Assembly: GCF_011075055.1 (NCBI RefSeq)
Contig: NC_058143.1
Span: 6,835,057-6,899,056 of the forward strand
Source: Mangifera indica
Taxonomy: Eukaryota; Streptophyta; Magnoliopsida; Sapindales; Anacardiaceae
Reading direction: 5' to 3'
DNA: 64,000 nucleotides
Shown here: in pieces, positions 33,901-45,639 of the stretch
How the letters are laid out: every line of letters starts with the position of its first letter
Position numbering within the stretch: the first letter of the stretch is position 1
The notes under the pieces: generated by a model
Database searches by the model: none
What the model was told of the DNA's origin: nothing
Seen by the model: the letters and a program-made list of their open reading frames with translations, nothing else
Translations under genes and position numbers: made by a program

Positions 33901-36900
33901 TACCAGAGTTAATCTTTTGATACGATTAAGTATTGCACTAGATTGCTTGTTGTGCCATTTTTCAAGGTCTTCCTATGAATTTTGCCAATAAGCTTATTTA
34001 ACTAATACTAGTATGTGTCATTTACATCTTAGATGACAGCAAATTTGTTGCTAAGTTTTTCAACTAAAATGGATTTGCTAAATTGATACTTGTCATATTC
34101 TTCCTTTCAGATCTGTAATAATCTTTGCAGATTGCAAAATGAGGACTTTGTGATAACTTTATTAAAATTTTAGTGCACATGGTGTTTCATGTTATACTTG
34201 GATAGATTTTTTCTTTCCCATTCTGATGCTATAATATTATGATTTATTTATATATATTTCCCAAGATAAGCTGAGTTTAATCTTAGGCTTTTCTTGACTG
34301 ATTTCTCTCTAGGTCCATGGTTTCGACTGTCCAATATTTCCTATCGTGAAGTGTTGGATTCTCAAGAAGCAGTTAAGGAGCTCTTGGGTAATTTAGTACC
34401 ATTAGTTATACTTTCAATCTCAAAGGCAATGAGTTCTCTAAAGGAAACTTTTATTATGTCGTCAATATGCAGCTAATGGCTATATATGCTCTTTTGGGGA
34501 CAAAAATGAACTGCATGATGACATGAAGGAGATTTGCAATTTGCTCACTGTCTCTGAGCTGCGTGAAATTTTAAGTGTTCTTAAAAAGGTTGGTGTTTGC
34601 TATTATTAGTGTGTGATTTTATTTCTAGATATGTTTACTTTATGTAATCTTCACTTCTGTATTCATATCGTAGGAAAAAAAAAGAATAATGATAAAACAT
34701 AATTAGCAAGGGTAGAAATATGTATATAATGGTAAAATATGATGATCAATGGAAGAAATTGGATCTATTTTACTCTTCTTAACATTTTAAATAGTGTAGG
34801 GGGTGGATGTAGCCAACTAGATCAAGGCAGTGAATTGCCATGAATGGGTTCTAGTCCAGTCTTTCCCCCATAGCCCCTAACTAACTATTGGTTATAACCA
34901 ATGAGGGATATTTTCATCTAGGTTAAGAAGCAAAATAAACAGACCAGTCTGTATCAGTTTCGTAGTTTTCTTGCCCACTATGACAAGGTTTATTTCTGAA
35001 AGAATAGTGGAGGTTTTTGCTTCTGTTCCGAACCAAGGGGTTAGGTAATGATTAGGTGAACTTGAGGGGAAGAGGCAAATGAAATTTTGAACTTCTTTTT
35101 TTGGTTGGTAATTGCCACAGAAGACCTCAATAGTCCAGGCCCTGCTAAAGTGAGTTTTTTGTGTAGTCAGCATTCGTCATCTGAAACCTTTTTCTCGTTC
35201 CCTGGCCTTCCCATCTTGTAAAGTTAATTAAGCTATGAAAGCATCGCATTTGGCTAATGTTTCATCATCTCTTTTTGTTGGGTTTCTAGAGTGATTATCA
35301 ACATAACTACACTACATTTTTTAGTAGTGAACTTGTTTTGTACATGATAGTTATTTTGTCTTTATTATTCTGCTGATGGTTCTATTCAATATGCTTGTAT
35401 TGAGGCTTCAGAATTGTGTTCGTGGTTCAAGAAAGCAGGATCTTGCCATGTTTCTTCTTCGTTCCTATGAAGATGGTTCATGGTATGAATAATTTACCCT
35501 AAGAGATTGATCTTTTGCTTTGTAAGGTTTTGTATTGATTTTTGACCCTTTTCATTGAGGGTTCTGTCTATATAGTGGATATCCAGTCCACTCTTGCACT
35601 TATTTTTATTTCCAAAAAAAGATTAAGAAAAAAGACTATGAAGATACAAGGACATTTATCGGTCATTGAGTATTTAATAAATTTATTGTTTCCTTTGTTT
35701 CTAATTTTTAGCACGCTCCTGCCAGACATGATTCTTGATAGAACAGGCTTCTGCATTAGAATATCTTCAAAAGCTGAGTCCCTTATCTGGCGTGCTGAGG
35801 TGCCTTTACGACTTCCACATTTTTCTATGCACTAGAGTTAATCCAAATTTGTTGGTGTGGTTTACATCTGAAAGTTATCTATGAACTGCTTGTGCAGAGG
35901 CTTTTCTTCCTCAATGGAGAGCAGGATCTGTCAGCTTTTCTGCTAGTTGATTTAGGGATAGTCAAATATCCAGCTTACAACTGCATAATTTCGGAACAGA
36001 TTTACTCAAGTCTAAGTGACCTTCTTGCTTATGAAGAGGTTTCAATTTATTTGTATGTGGGAAAAATTATTGACATAATGTGTCTTTTGACGAGATAATG
36101 GATTATGCATTGCAGGCTATTGAACTAGCGCAAATAATGGATCAATCTCTGGATGAAAACAATGTTGAATTAGTGTCAAGATGTATTATGATAGCCGACT
36201 CCTTTATGCCTAGCACTTATTCAGAAACAATTCAATCTACAACTTCTGAATTAGCTAGTACATTTCATTCCCGCTTTTCAGCATCATGGGTGTACTCTAA
36301 AGTGGTCTTGTTAGGAATTTCCTTCCTTGAACGTGAGCATCGGTATGGCATTTTACAGTTACTATATAATAGCATATCTCTTTTGGATTTTTTTAAACCT
36401 CTTTCTTGTTTCTTTTCTTGTTATAATCATTGCTCTTTGCTGTAGTTTCCCATTCTAATTTGTCTGCTTCATAGCCTTTATACATTTTTCCTTGTAAAAT
36501 ATTGTCCTCATGCAATGCTGGCGCTGTTATCTTAGCATGTACACATTTATTATAACTTGAAAGACTAATTTGTACTACTTATGTAATTGCACGCTCCTTA
36601 TATTGGGTGTATGCAGTTACCTGCAAATACTAAACTTTTAAGGGTAATGTAGTAATTTTTATTAAATTAGCTTCTTCTAAGTCATAAACTGTTCTCTTGG
36701 ATAAACTCACTGATTGGTAACCTGAAGGAGAATAGAGAATTAGAGAGTATAGAGAAGGATAAATTAGGTAGAACAAGAAGAAAGGGGAGAAAACTTGAAG
36801 AATTCAGAGGGATAGAGAGATAATCAATAGGGAGAGAACTAATAATTAATTTTATTCATGAACCTAGCAAGTCAACAATAGTGAAATAGGCCTTTATTTA

Positions 36901-39900
36901 TAGACTTAAGGAACCAAATCCTAATCAAAATATATTATAATCCTTGTAGAATAGTGAAGGCATAATGCTAATTCTAATAGAACAACGAAATAAATGCTAA
37001 AATAACTTGGAAAAAAGTACCCTAAAATGTAAAACTATAGACTAAATATTCCTGGCATGCACTCCTATATGTTCTATATCACTTCGTACCAGCTCTTTGG
37101 GCAGTTGTACTTTGTTTATGATTTTGGTCTAATTAAACAAGAAGCTTGCACATGATCATTGTGATCAATTGCTTTTGTTTTCATATTAAATAGTGTGAAT
37201 ATTTTTCTTAACATTCATAACTTTGTTTTTAGAACCTGAATGTAGATATAGATTCTGCATGAATTAAAATAATTCAATGTTGGCTGAACTAATGGATGTC
37301 ACATAAGATAATATTTTAGAAGATAACAATCTTTGTTCTTAGTCACTGGATTCATGGTAGGAGGCCTGTGTTCATCCCGTAGTTAGGACAGTTGAAAGAG
37401 TTTTTGGTTTAAGTGGCTCAAATTAGGGATATCACCAATGTAAATGGGCTGGATCTCTCAATCCTTGGTCATTCTTAGGAAATTCTAGCTGTTATAGACT
37501 GCTGAAGCATAGTGTTCTTTATTGCCTGTTCCAAATCATAGCTGAAGTCGACATATTAGGCATGGATTGCTTTGTTTGATCACTTTCTTTCAAATCGGTT
37601 GGGTTGTCTTATGCCAGCTTTTGATGGGGATGTCACAAGCTAAACACTTTGAATGTCCTTAGATCATTCAGAAGATCTTTTTGCCTTGCTTTGGTAGATC
37701 ACTGTTCTTTTTAGTTTTCCATTTAAAACATGCATTCTCCAAATTCTACTTCCTAGTTTCATTTCGTTTCCACTCTGTTGGAAAAGGATTTTCTTCCGCT
37801 TGCTTACATTTTCACTATTCTGATGTTTCAGCTTTGCATGATTTCTAAGAGTGCATGGTTCTGTTCTATGTTGCTTCTTTTTGATACTTCTGTGTAAAGC
37901 ATTTACAAACTTATGATAACATTAATAGGATAGATAAGGTGAGGTACTGTCGCATAGTTCAGGCCACTAGTGAATTATGTTTTAAAATTGGTCACAAATT
38001 AAGCTTGTGTTCCTTTTTCACCTCAATTATAACTATTAATATTTTTTATATTATCTAACATTTCTGTAATGTATTGGTATTTTTTAAGATGATGTGCTTT
38101 GCCATCACTGGCCTGATTGATTTGTACGGAAAGAGTTGAATATATTTAGTGCACTGCCTAAGTGGTAATTTCATGAAAGTTGGATCCTTTATATTGCATG
38201 CAATCAATTGGAGATTTTTCTGTCCCCTTTGACAAACCTGACACTGCTTCTCAGAAAGGAACCCTATATTTACATGAATGAAGTCACATGCTGAGTTTGC
38301 ATAGATGTTAACATGAGCAAACTCTGGCCCTCTTCTTTTCTAGAAAACCTTTTAGAATCTTACCTTATTCTTTCTTCAGTAATTTCTTTATCTTGATGAA
38401 GTGTTCTTCTTACCATCATCAATGACATGATTAATTTACTAGGACAATTTATGTCAGTTAGTTGGTTGGAAACATGCTTCTTAGGGAAAGGTTTTTGCTG
38501 CATTTCAAGCACTTAGCTGGGATCTGTGACTGCCAAAAGTATCTTTTCTCTGTTTCAGGTATCATGATGCTGTAAATTTACTGAAACGGTTGCTTTGTAA
38601 TTTCCCTTGTGACGGGAGAAGAGGATATTGGACACTGAGGTTGTCAGTTGATTTAGAGCATCTGGGGTGTCCAAATGAGAGCCTATTAGTTGCTGAAGCT
38701 GGGTTATTGGATCCATGGGTTCGTGCTGGTTCCAAAATGGCCCTGCAAAGGAGGGTTCTTCGCCTGGGAAAACCACCAAGGCGGTGGAAAACCCCTAGCT
38801 TTTCAGAATCCATTAAAAGGAAGATCATTGAGGTATGTGATTAATTTATTTTTAGGGATTTTGAGAGTGACATGCTTCTTAAAGTTGAACTTGGTTGCAA
38901 AATATTGTTATTGATAGATAATTTGCAATTAAGTTGTAGTTGACCTAATACCGATTTAATAATTTCGACATTTTTGGAGAAACTTAATTAGGTCCATATT
39001 CAGGGGAGACCATTAAATTGTGAAATGGGTATGAAAAGCAGATTTTATGGAGAAGATGGGGAACAATGTGGAGTGGAGCAGCTTGCTTTACAATATTATG
39101 CTGGGGAAGGCGGTGGATGGGAGGGTGTTCATACAGAGAGTGGCATTTGGTTGACTATTTTTGGGCTTCTCATGTGGGATATTGTGTTTTCTGATGTACC
39201 TGATGTTTTTCGCACCAAATTTCAGGTGACTACATAAGCTTTTCAGTTCTCATATTTAAAAAAAAAAAAAAACCATGTTACCTCACATGTTTACTCAGTG
39301 ATGTCTCAGCACTTGGTTACCATTTTTTTTTGGGATAAAGAACTATGGAAGATGTATTAATAAAAGCTATAAAATGAACAAGGAAAAGAACTTTTCTTTT
39401 GTTTTCTTCCCTACATTTAACCTGTGTTTGTATGGTTGTAATTCTTATCCCATGATTTGCGCTTTACAAGTTAGATGTTTTACCCTGGACCTGCAAATCC
39501 GTTCTATATACATGGGAGTGGTATGTCAGTCTCATCATTGAGAGTAAATAAAGTTTCATGTGTTTGCCTTCGTATAACTTCTCCTGTCCAAACAGAAGTT
39601 TCCCTGAAATCATCATATTCACTTTTGCCAACACAACACTCATTGCTGCTTCCCTTGCTAACATCTGCCTAGAGCCTTTTGGCTGCTTTTACTGCCTTAT
39701 ATATCTTTTTGTGAAGCCTCATACTTGCTTATGAATATTGATTATTACAGTTAAATTTCTCCCGCAGTTTCATGTTTAATTTTTCTCACAATATAAACAC
39801 CTTTGTTATTGTTTAAAGAACAACTGCACAATGTGATTGAGAAAAGAAAATTTTTCATCTTTCATTTTACAGAATGCTCCCTTGGATTTGGATACAGATA

Positions 39901-40325
39901 GCTTTTACCCAGTTAGAAAGAACCTAATAGAATCTCAGCTCCAAAAAGTTCATGATGGTATGGCTGAGGAGATCCTCATTACTTCATGGGAATCACATGT
40001 GGGAACAGCTTGCAGAGGAGTTAATTGGGATCGACATTCCCTGTCTGAGCTTCGAGCAGCTGTTACCTGCATTGGTGGCCCTTGTTTGGCCTCATTGTGC
40101 CGACATCTTGCTCAAGATTACCAGAGCTGGTCAAGTGGAATGCCTGATTTGTTGTTATGGCGTTTCCATGGAGAATACAGAGGTGAAGCGAAGCTTGTTG
40201 AAGTTAAAGGCCCCAGGGATAAACTCTCTGAACAACAGAGAGCATGGCTACTTGTGTTAATGGATAGTGGGTTCAAAGTTGAGGTCTGTAAAGTGAGTAC
40301 CACACCAAAATCTTCATTGCTGTGA
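30921..40325 (+). CDS. FAN1: FAN1-type structure-specific nuclease (15 exons)
   Basis: Fanconi-associated nuclease 1 is a 5' flap endonuclease and exonuclease in interstrand-crosslink repair, acting in the nucleus. Exons: 30921-31013, 31113-31254, 31914-32419, 32509-32613, 32969-33230, 33321-33383, 34313-34387, 34473-34588, 35412-35482, 35712-35799, 35898-36038, 36116-36342, 38559-38832, 38992-39225, 39873-40325. All introns are GT-AG, phases agree throughout, and coding length is 2850 including TGA (949 residues). Domains: UBZ4 zinc finger (C60, C63, H77, C81); HIRAN (about 210-290, TFIVGRRF...LRDPQNPKDPYAIK); SAP-like segment (about 436-475); helical TPR-like middle (500-720); VRR_NUC (about 740-940) with E750, D891 in GMPDLL, E909 and K911 in EVKGPRDKLS. 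These correspond to human E834, D960, E975 and K977. The start is ATG 30921 (MLTGRES...RRRRFLPN), before the first good donor. No premature stop. The exon 14 acceptor at 38991 was preferred over 39003 because it keeps the conserved V-x-I-x-G-R motif. Confidence 0.93.
31544..31659 (+). mobile_element. SINE in FAN1 intron 2
   Basis: A 116-base body ending in an A-rich tail is flanked by the perfect 15-bp duplication atattagggtttaat (31529-31543 and 31660-31674). A pol III B-box-like ggttcaagcct lies at 31612-31622, with an A-box-like ttagcaaaatttgtagag about 35 bases upstream. Long duplication, A tail and internal promoter boxes are the SINE hallmarks. Confidence 0.8.
36690..37085 (-). mobile_element. 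LTR-like insertion in FAN1 intron 12
   Basis: Within the unusually long 2216-base intron. On the minus strand it has a TATA-like tataaataaagg box near 36900 followed by a pyrimidine-rich stretch (36850-36720) like the R-U5 part of a copia LTR. No flanking duplication or primer site was found. Confidence 0.35.
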
Positions 40326-40690
40326 TTGCTTGGAAGAAAGTTGAAGAACATTGAGTTTTACAAACGTTGGAAGTTTGTTCTGCCATTTGAAATTTGAAGA
40401 TTGAAAGAAATATCTGGTTAGTTTTCTGTGTATCATTCATTATTTTTTAGTTTTCTGTCTCTATCTTTCATTGCCTTAGTCAAAAGATCTGTACTTACAT
40501 ATCCTTCAAGTAGTAATTGGTTGTTTTATAACTGATCCTAATTTATATTGGTTTTATAAGATCCTGATTATGTAAATGTAAGAACACAATTCATTTGATC
40601 TGTTGTAGTCTCATCTAATTTGCTTATTATTCAAAGCTTGAGGTTTGATACTTCATAATAACATTTTTTTTTTTTTATGATTATAAAAAT
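40326..40690 (+). other. FAN1 3' untranslated region and flank
   Basis: No gene. It includes the presumed 3' UTR. Several T-rich and aataat-like stretches follow, but no single polyadenylation signal stands out. Confidence 0.5.
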
Positions 40691-40693
40691 AAT

Positions 40694-41243
40694 GAGTGAA
40701 TTAATTATCCCACCCAAAGTTTAGTCTAAAAACACTTTTTCACACTAATATTACAGGGAAAATTTAGTAATTTTACAATCCAAATTTAAAAAAAAAAAAA
40801 GAATAATCCTTTTATGGATTAAACCTTAATATTTTAAACATGATAATTAACCCCTTTACAAGGTTAAAAACTTGTATTTTAGATTGGAAACCCTAGCTCC
40901 AATTGCCGCTTTTTCAAGATGATGGCTTGTCTATTTAAGGCGATGGTAGCCCATTGGCAGTGATAGGAGCCAACCTGAGCATGCAAGAAGAAGAGTAAAA
41001 GAAAATGAGAAAAGAGGATGTTGAGTAAATTTGATATCTAAAAAAGATTTTTTAATTTTTTTTATTTATTTGGGATGATAATGTAATTTTGAAAAGTAAA
41101 ATGGTTAAACATTACATGAAAATTTAACATTCTTATGTGAGAGTTCTTTTATGTTAACAGAGTTCAAATTGGGTGAAATAGTTTGATTTATGTTATCAAG
41201 GAATAGAAAAATGTTTTTGGGTGGAAAAGTATAATTCACTTAA
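40694..41243. mobile_element. MITE with ccaccc-type inverted ends
   Basis: Left gtgaattaattatcccaccc and right (reverse complement) gtgaattatacttttccacc are inverted and resemble MULE-type termini. About 550 bases, non-coding; no target duplication identified. The right end is included in a perfect 65-base tandem duplication. Confidence 0.5.
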
Positions 41244-41350
41244 AAAAAATGTATGATCATTATTTAATAGCATCAATAAAATTATGTGGAAAAGTATAAT
41301 TCACTTAAAAAAAATGTATGATCATTATTTAATAGCATCAATAAAATTAT
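41221..41350. repeat. Perfect 65-bp tandem duplication
   Basis: 41221-41285 and 41286-41350 are identical, starting gtggaaaagtataattcact and ending aataaaattat. No mismatch was seen, so the duplication is recent or the region is homogenised. Confidence 0.95.
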
Positions 41351-41354
41351 GTGT

Positions 41355-41505
41355 ATTTATTTTGGATATAAAATGTGTACACATTTATATGTGTCATCAT
41401 ATGATTTGATGATTTTGAATTAAAAATAAAACAATAATCAATTATATGATGATACATATGAGTGTATATATATTTGTGTACCCAAAGTGGGTATACATAG
41501 TATTA
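41355..41505. mobile_element. MITE of the 9105/53790/63220 family
   Basis: Ends gtgtacacatttatatgtg and (inverted) gtatacccactttgggtaca. The core ttttgaattaaaaataaaac followed by aataatcaattatatgatga matches the other copies in direct or inverted orientation. Confidence 0.65.
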
Positions 41506-42366
41506 CTCATATATAAAATATGATGAGCATCATAACTTGCACAAGCATAAAATCATTATACAAAGATAATTATTTATTTATGAATTAGAGTGGGGAATCA
41601 CATAATGCATTGGAACTTAAAATGAGGGAATAGGTGGCTACTTGCTTTGGGCATAATAATTCACTTGAAATTCTACAAATTAAAGTGCTCTTGAAATTAG
41701 AAACCACGCATGCATGGCCTTCCATCAATTACCTTTTAACCTTATTTCTATGATTTGACATTTGACCCTTCACAAGCCCCACCTATAATTTCATTCAAAT
41801 TCAACGCCACCTCATAAACAACTTCATGCATTCTATTCCAATCAAACCTTGTCTTCGCTTATATAATTTATAATCTCAGTGTTGCAATAATAATCAGTTA
41901 TAAATTCCCGGCAGCTACTGGGTATTTTATATCTTACATTAATCTTTATAGAGAAAATTTCATTTAGGATCTATAAAAGTTAATTAATTAGTGATGAGAT
42001 GATACATTCGAAACTTTCACCATTTGTATATCCTTTGAATATTACGGCAATGATTTTGCAACTCATATCGTTGGTTCAACCAGATGGATTAGGACCCAAA
42101 GATAATAGCACTTTTTGAGTAATGGTCCAATGGCTTAAATTATGATTTAATTGAGAAAGTCATATCAGGTTATGGGTAAACCATTGGATCAATTGCAGGA
42201 ATGAGTAACTTGAAATAATAAGATTGACATTATAAGAGACTTAAAACGGTGTTATTGATGTATAGAGGAACTACAAGAGAGGGGATTGATGCGAGATAAA
42301 GTTGAAAATGACAAGATTGGTGTTGGGAGGAGTTTTCTAAGGGGCGGTTGGCACGAGATGGAGTCC
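41506..42366. other. No gene recognised
   Basis: AT-rich intergenic sequence without recognisable protein, RNA or repeat boundary. Confidence 0.5.
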
Positions 42367-42380
42367 AAAATGACAATATT

Positions 42381-42562
42381 TCCCAAAGGGATAGCTTCAA
42401 GTGGCAAAGAAGAAGGTTCCAAGCATGAGAGTAAGGGTTCAAATTTCACCAGTAATATTTCAAGATTAAACTCTTAATATACCTGAAGTTTCACCTACTT
42501 AGTGTGATTAGTTTTACTTTGAAAGAACAATTCAACTTAGATAAAGTTTTCTCATTATCAAA
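42381..42562 (+). mobile_element. tRNA-derived SINE with 14-bp duplication
   Basis: A 182-base body is flanked by aaaatgacaatatt (42367-42380 and 42563-42576). The A box atagcttcaagtgg (42391-42404) and the B box gggttcaaatttc (42435-42447) are spaced as in tRNA-type pol III promoters. The 3' end is A-rich. Confidence 0.82.
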
Positions 42563-42857
42563 AAAATGACAATATTGACATTAGGAGGAGCTAAAAATAA
42601 CAAGATCGATGTTGAGAAGAGGCACTAAAGAGGAGATCGATGACTAAAGTTTGTGTGGTCTGTAGCTGGGTTTTTTTTTTTTTTTTTATATCTCACATTC
42701 TTTTAATACACCCCTCAAAAATATCACTTTGATCCCAACACAAAACGAAAGCAACAAAATCACTCTTAAGTATATCACTCATAAACAATTTATCGATCTA
42801 ATCACTGGTCAACCTGTTTAACCACCATTTGATATAGACTAACCCTTTATGGAGTCA

Positions 42858-42975
42858 ACACTTTAATTCACGTATAGAAACCATAACAAAATCTTTGTGT
42901 GGTCGTCAAGTCATTAACACTCCAATTCGTGTATAGAAACCATAATGAAGTCCAAGTGTGGTTATCAAGTCATCG
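42858..42975. repeat. Degenerate ~60-bp tandem repeat
   Basis: Two units share gtatagaaaccataa, agtgtggt-like and atcaagtcat phrases. Confidence 0.65.
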
Positions 42976-43354
42976 ACATTCTTATACTCACAAACACTCA
43001 ATATCACATACTATATTTTTAGAGGATCTAATATTGAAACTTGAGTTAAGTACACATATATAGATACCAAATCCTACATAAGTAGGAAGGTCTTTTAATA
43101 ATAAATTTGATTCTAAATACTACAACAACTATTTAAAGTCATTTTCACTATGGATTGGTAAGCTTGAGTCTCTTGCTTGTAAAAGATGTTTTATCTATAA
43201 ACAACAAAAACATAAAGACTTGACAATTTCTACAGTTTTCTATGATTTCCTCAATATGTCATTCCAATAACCTAATGTCAAGAGATGATTTTTCATCTCT
43301 ATCCCTTATCATCATATGATTGTAAAAAAATTTCCTATTTCAGTGGGATAATGT

Positions 43355-43505
43355 AATCCTTTTCATATGTGTTTAGTCAAGAATTATCTTTTTTGAGCTA
43401 TTCGGGACTGAACCATAAATCCTTATTTGAATAAGATTATCCTTTTCACATTTGTTTAGTTAGGATTTTTTTTTTTTTGAGCTAATCAAGACTAAAACAA
43501 TAATT
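43355..43505. repeat. Degenerate ~85-bp tandem repeat
   Basis: Two units share atccttttcatatgtgttta, agtcaagaatt-like and ttttttgagctaat phrases. Confidence 0.65.
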
Positions 43506-43930
43506 CCAAACATGTAAAACATAAGGTCCAATGTCCAATCATATAACTACTATATTAGATTAGTCAAAATTTTGATTTTGATATATCCCAACAGATTTCA
43601 AATATATACCCTCTTTATTGTTTGAATGTTTTGTTTTTCACTCAAGTTTCATGGGTTATTAAGTTTGAGAAGTTCAATTAGAATCCCTCTAAATGGACAT
43701 CATTCAAATAAATACACTAACCCTTGTAAGTCTTATTGGGCACCATATCCAATGGTATCCTGTCATACAATAACCTACTAAAATGCAAGAAGAAATAGGT
43801 TGGGTCTATCGATCTCTCAAAAAAGAGCTGAGAGGTTATATCTTGAAATAAAGTCTAATGTGTTTTGTTGAAGTGCGAGATGGCCAAATTTGAGTTTCAA
43901 CAAGTGATATTATTATAACTTGAATTATTA
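43506..43930. other. No gene recognised
   Basis: Possible old LTR sequence, but nothing could be assigned. Confidence 0.4.
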
Positions 43931-44295
43931 TAAGGGGTCGTTTAGTTTGTGGTAAAGAAAGATTATCTTAATAATTTATATTTTATTACTTACATTGTCT
44001 TATCATGTTTGACAGTTTTAAAAGATTACAGTAATATTTTATTATCAATGATGATGTAAAATATAATATAGGTGGTAATCTGATTACCACCTCCACCTTA
44101 TGTATTAAAAGATTTTTAAGGTAATATTGATTGTATTATAATTTTATTCTTACTTATTAACTTTTTAGGACTAAAATATCTTCAGTTTTAATTAATATAA
44201 CAAGTAATATGAAATATATTTTAAAATAATTATACTCAAGGTTATTTAAGTAAGATTATATCTTAATATTGTTTTATTATTTCTAACTAAACACA

Positions 44296-44304
44296 ATAAT
44301 TATT
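44296..44304. repeat. 9-bp target duplication ataattatt, left copy
   Basis: Identical to 48059-48067. The uninterrupted MITE at 30173-30635 has one copy of the equivalent site (atagttatt). Confidence 0.9.
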
Positions 44305-45038
44305 GAGATATTAAAATATTTGCCACATTTTGGGTCTATTTATACAAATCTACCACTCATAAAAACCCTTAAATAATGTTACCACAAGTTTAGCATATTC
44401 CTTAAAACACCCCTCATTTGACCATGAAGCAAAAGTTGTACAAACTAACAGATCACGTGTGAACTTTCTGAGTGATACTATTCATGCAAATCTGCAAAAT
44501 TGGTAGGTGAAATGCAACAAAAGTTGGTAATACCCACCCATTGACAAAATTTGAAGGAGAACCCACCTTCTCTAAATCAAAACTCTTGTAGTTGACGATG
44601 ACATGACTGAACAAAACCACCAACGACTTGACCAAGCACAACCACTGAGGATGATGCAATAGTTGATAGCCATAACATAACGAACGACTCACGATCTCTC
44701 ACATAGTTGATGATGATTCGTAAAAGATCTCTAGCAGAGTCGATGACATTCTAATGGTAGGCCAAGTGAGTAATATTCATTTTGAAATTATTATTGATGA
44801 TTGAAGTTTATTTATTTGTTAGATTTATGGATTTAGAGTTTGGGTATAACAAAATTATGAAAAGTTTTTGTTAGAAATAAAGGGTTTATGTGGGTTGATG
44901 AATCGGTTGAGATGTGGGAGCTTTTATAGTTGATTTGGTGGTTGGATTCTTGGATTTCAGTTTATGGTATGGGTTTTGTAAGAAGAACTCGTAGGTGATC
45001 TATACCTCACCTACCATAGTCGAGATCGCTTACAGTCG

Positions 45039-45097
45039 CCTAAGGTAGGTGATGCCTATGGTAGGTGATGTATCACCTACGTCACCTACCTTAGGCT
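45039..45097. repeat. Subterminal inverted repeat of ggtaggtgat units
   Basis: cctaaggtaggtgatg is followed by a second ggtaggtgatg and then the inverted tatcacctacgtcacctacc with ttagg. This could form a long hairpin. Related atcacctac and gcgatctcgctt phrases recur near the right end (47565-47595). Confidence 0.75.
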
Positions 45098-45639
45098 ACC
45101 AGACCTACTTGTTTTCATGATTGTTCACAAGATGTGTTCAAAAAAAGTAATTATTGGTGTTGTCATTTTGTCAGGAACAGGTAATCAATAATTAGGAGAA
45201 AGCATACAGGTTTCACGAAGCTTTACATTTCGAGTGCAAGTGATGCTTTGTATGAAGATGGATGTAGTAAGTATCATAAACAAGAAACTAACGATGATGC
45301 AATAAGAGATGTTTTAGACTACCTGTTTTGACCCCTTTTTGGAATTGGGGGAGATCGATTTAGCATTATTCTTATGCATGTGGTGTTGTTCCGTTTAATA
45401 GAGAACTATAGTTCATATTAAACAACATGGATGTTTGTTTCAGTCTAGTAGAGTTTGCTTTTGTGACTAGTTTTGTATTCAAGCATGATACAAAAATGTC
45501 ATACTATGTGGATTGTTTTGTAATCTTATCCTTTGTCTATGGTGTTAATGGGTGAGATATCTCACCTGTTAAAAAACTAATAAAATCCATTGTAATAAAA
45601 AATAAATAAATACCAATTTTAGGTAAATATACCTATCAG

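Noticed and set aside
34800..34870. tRNA-like stretch with gggttctagtcc in FAN1 intron 8
   Set aside because: No convincing A box spacing, A tail or flanking duplication, so not called as tRNA or SINE.
38555..38844. Antisense frames over FAN1 exon 13
   Set aside because: Shadows of the well-supported coding exon on the plus strand.
39837..40325. Independent small VRR_NUC protein
   Set aside because: It is the last FAN1 exon with intron sequence in front. An acceptor at 39872 joins it in phase to exon 14, and the catalytic Glu of the domain (E750) is in that exon.
44453..44692. 79-codon minus-strand frame inside the second MULE
   Set aside because: No similarity to transposase or any domain; lies in the subterminal non-coding part.
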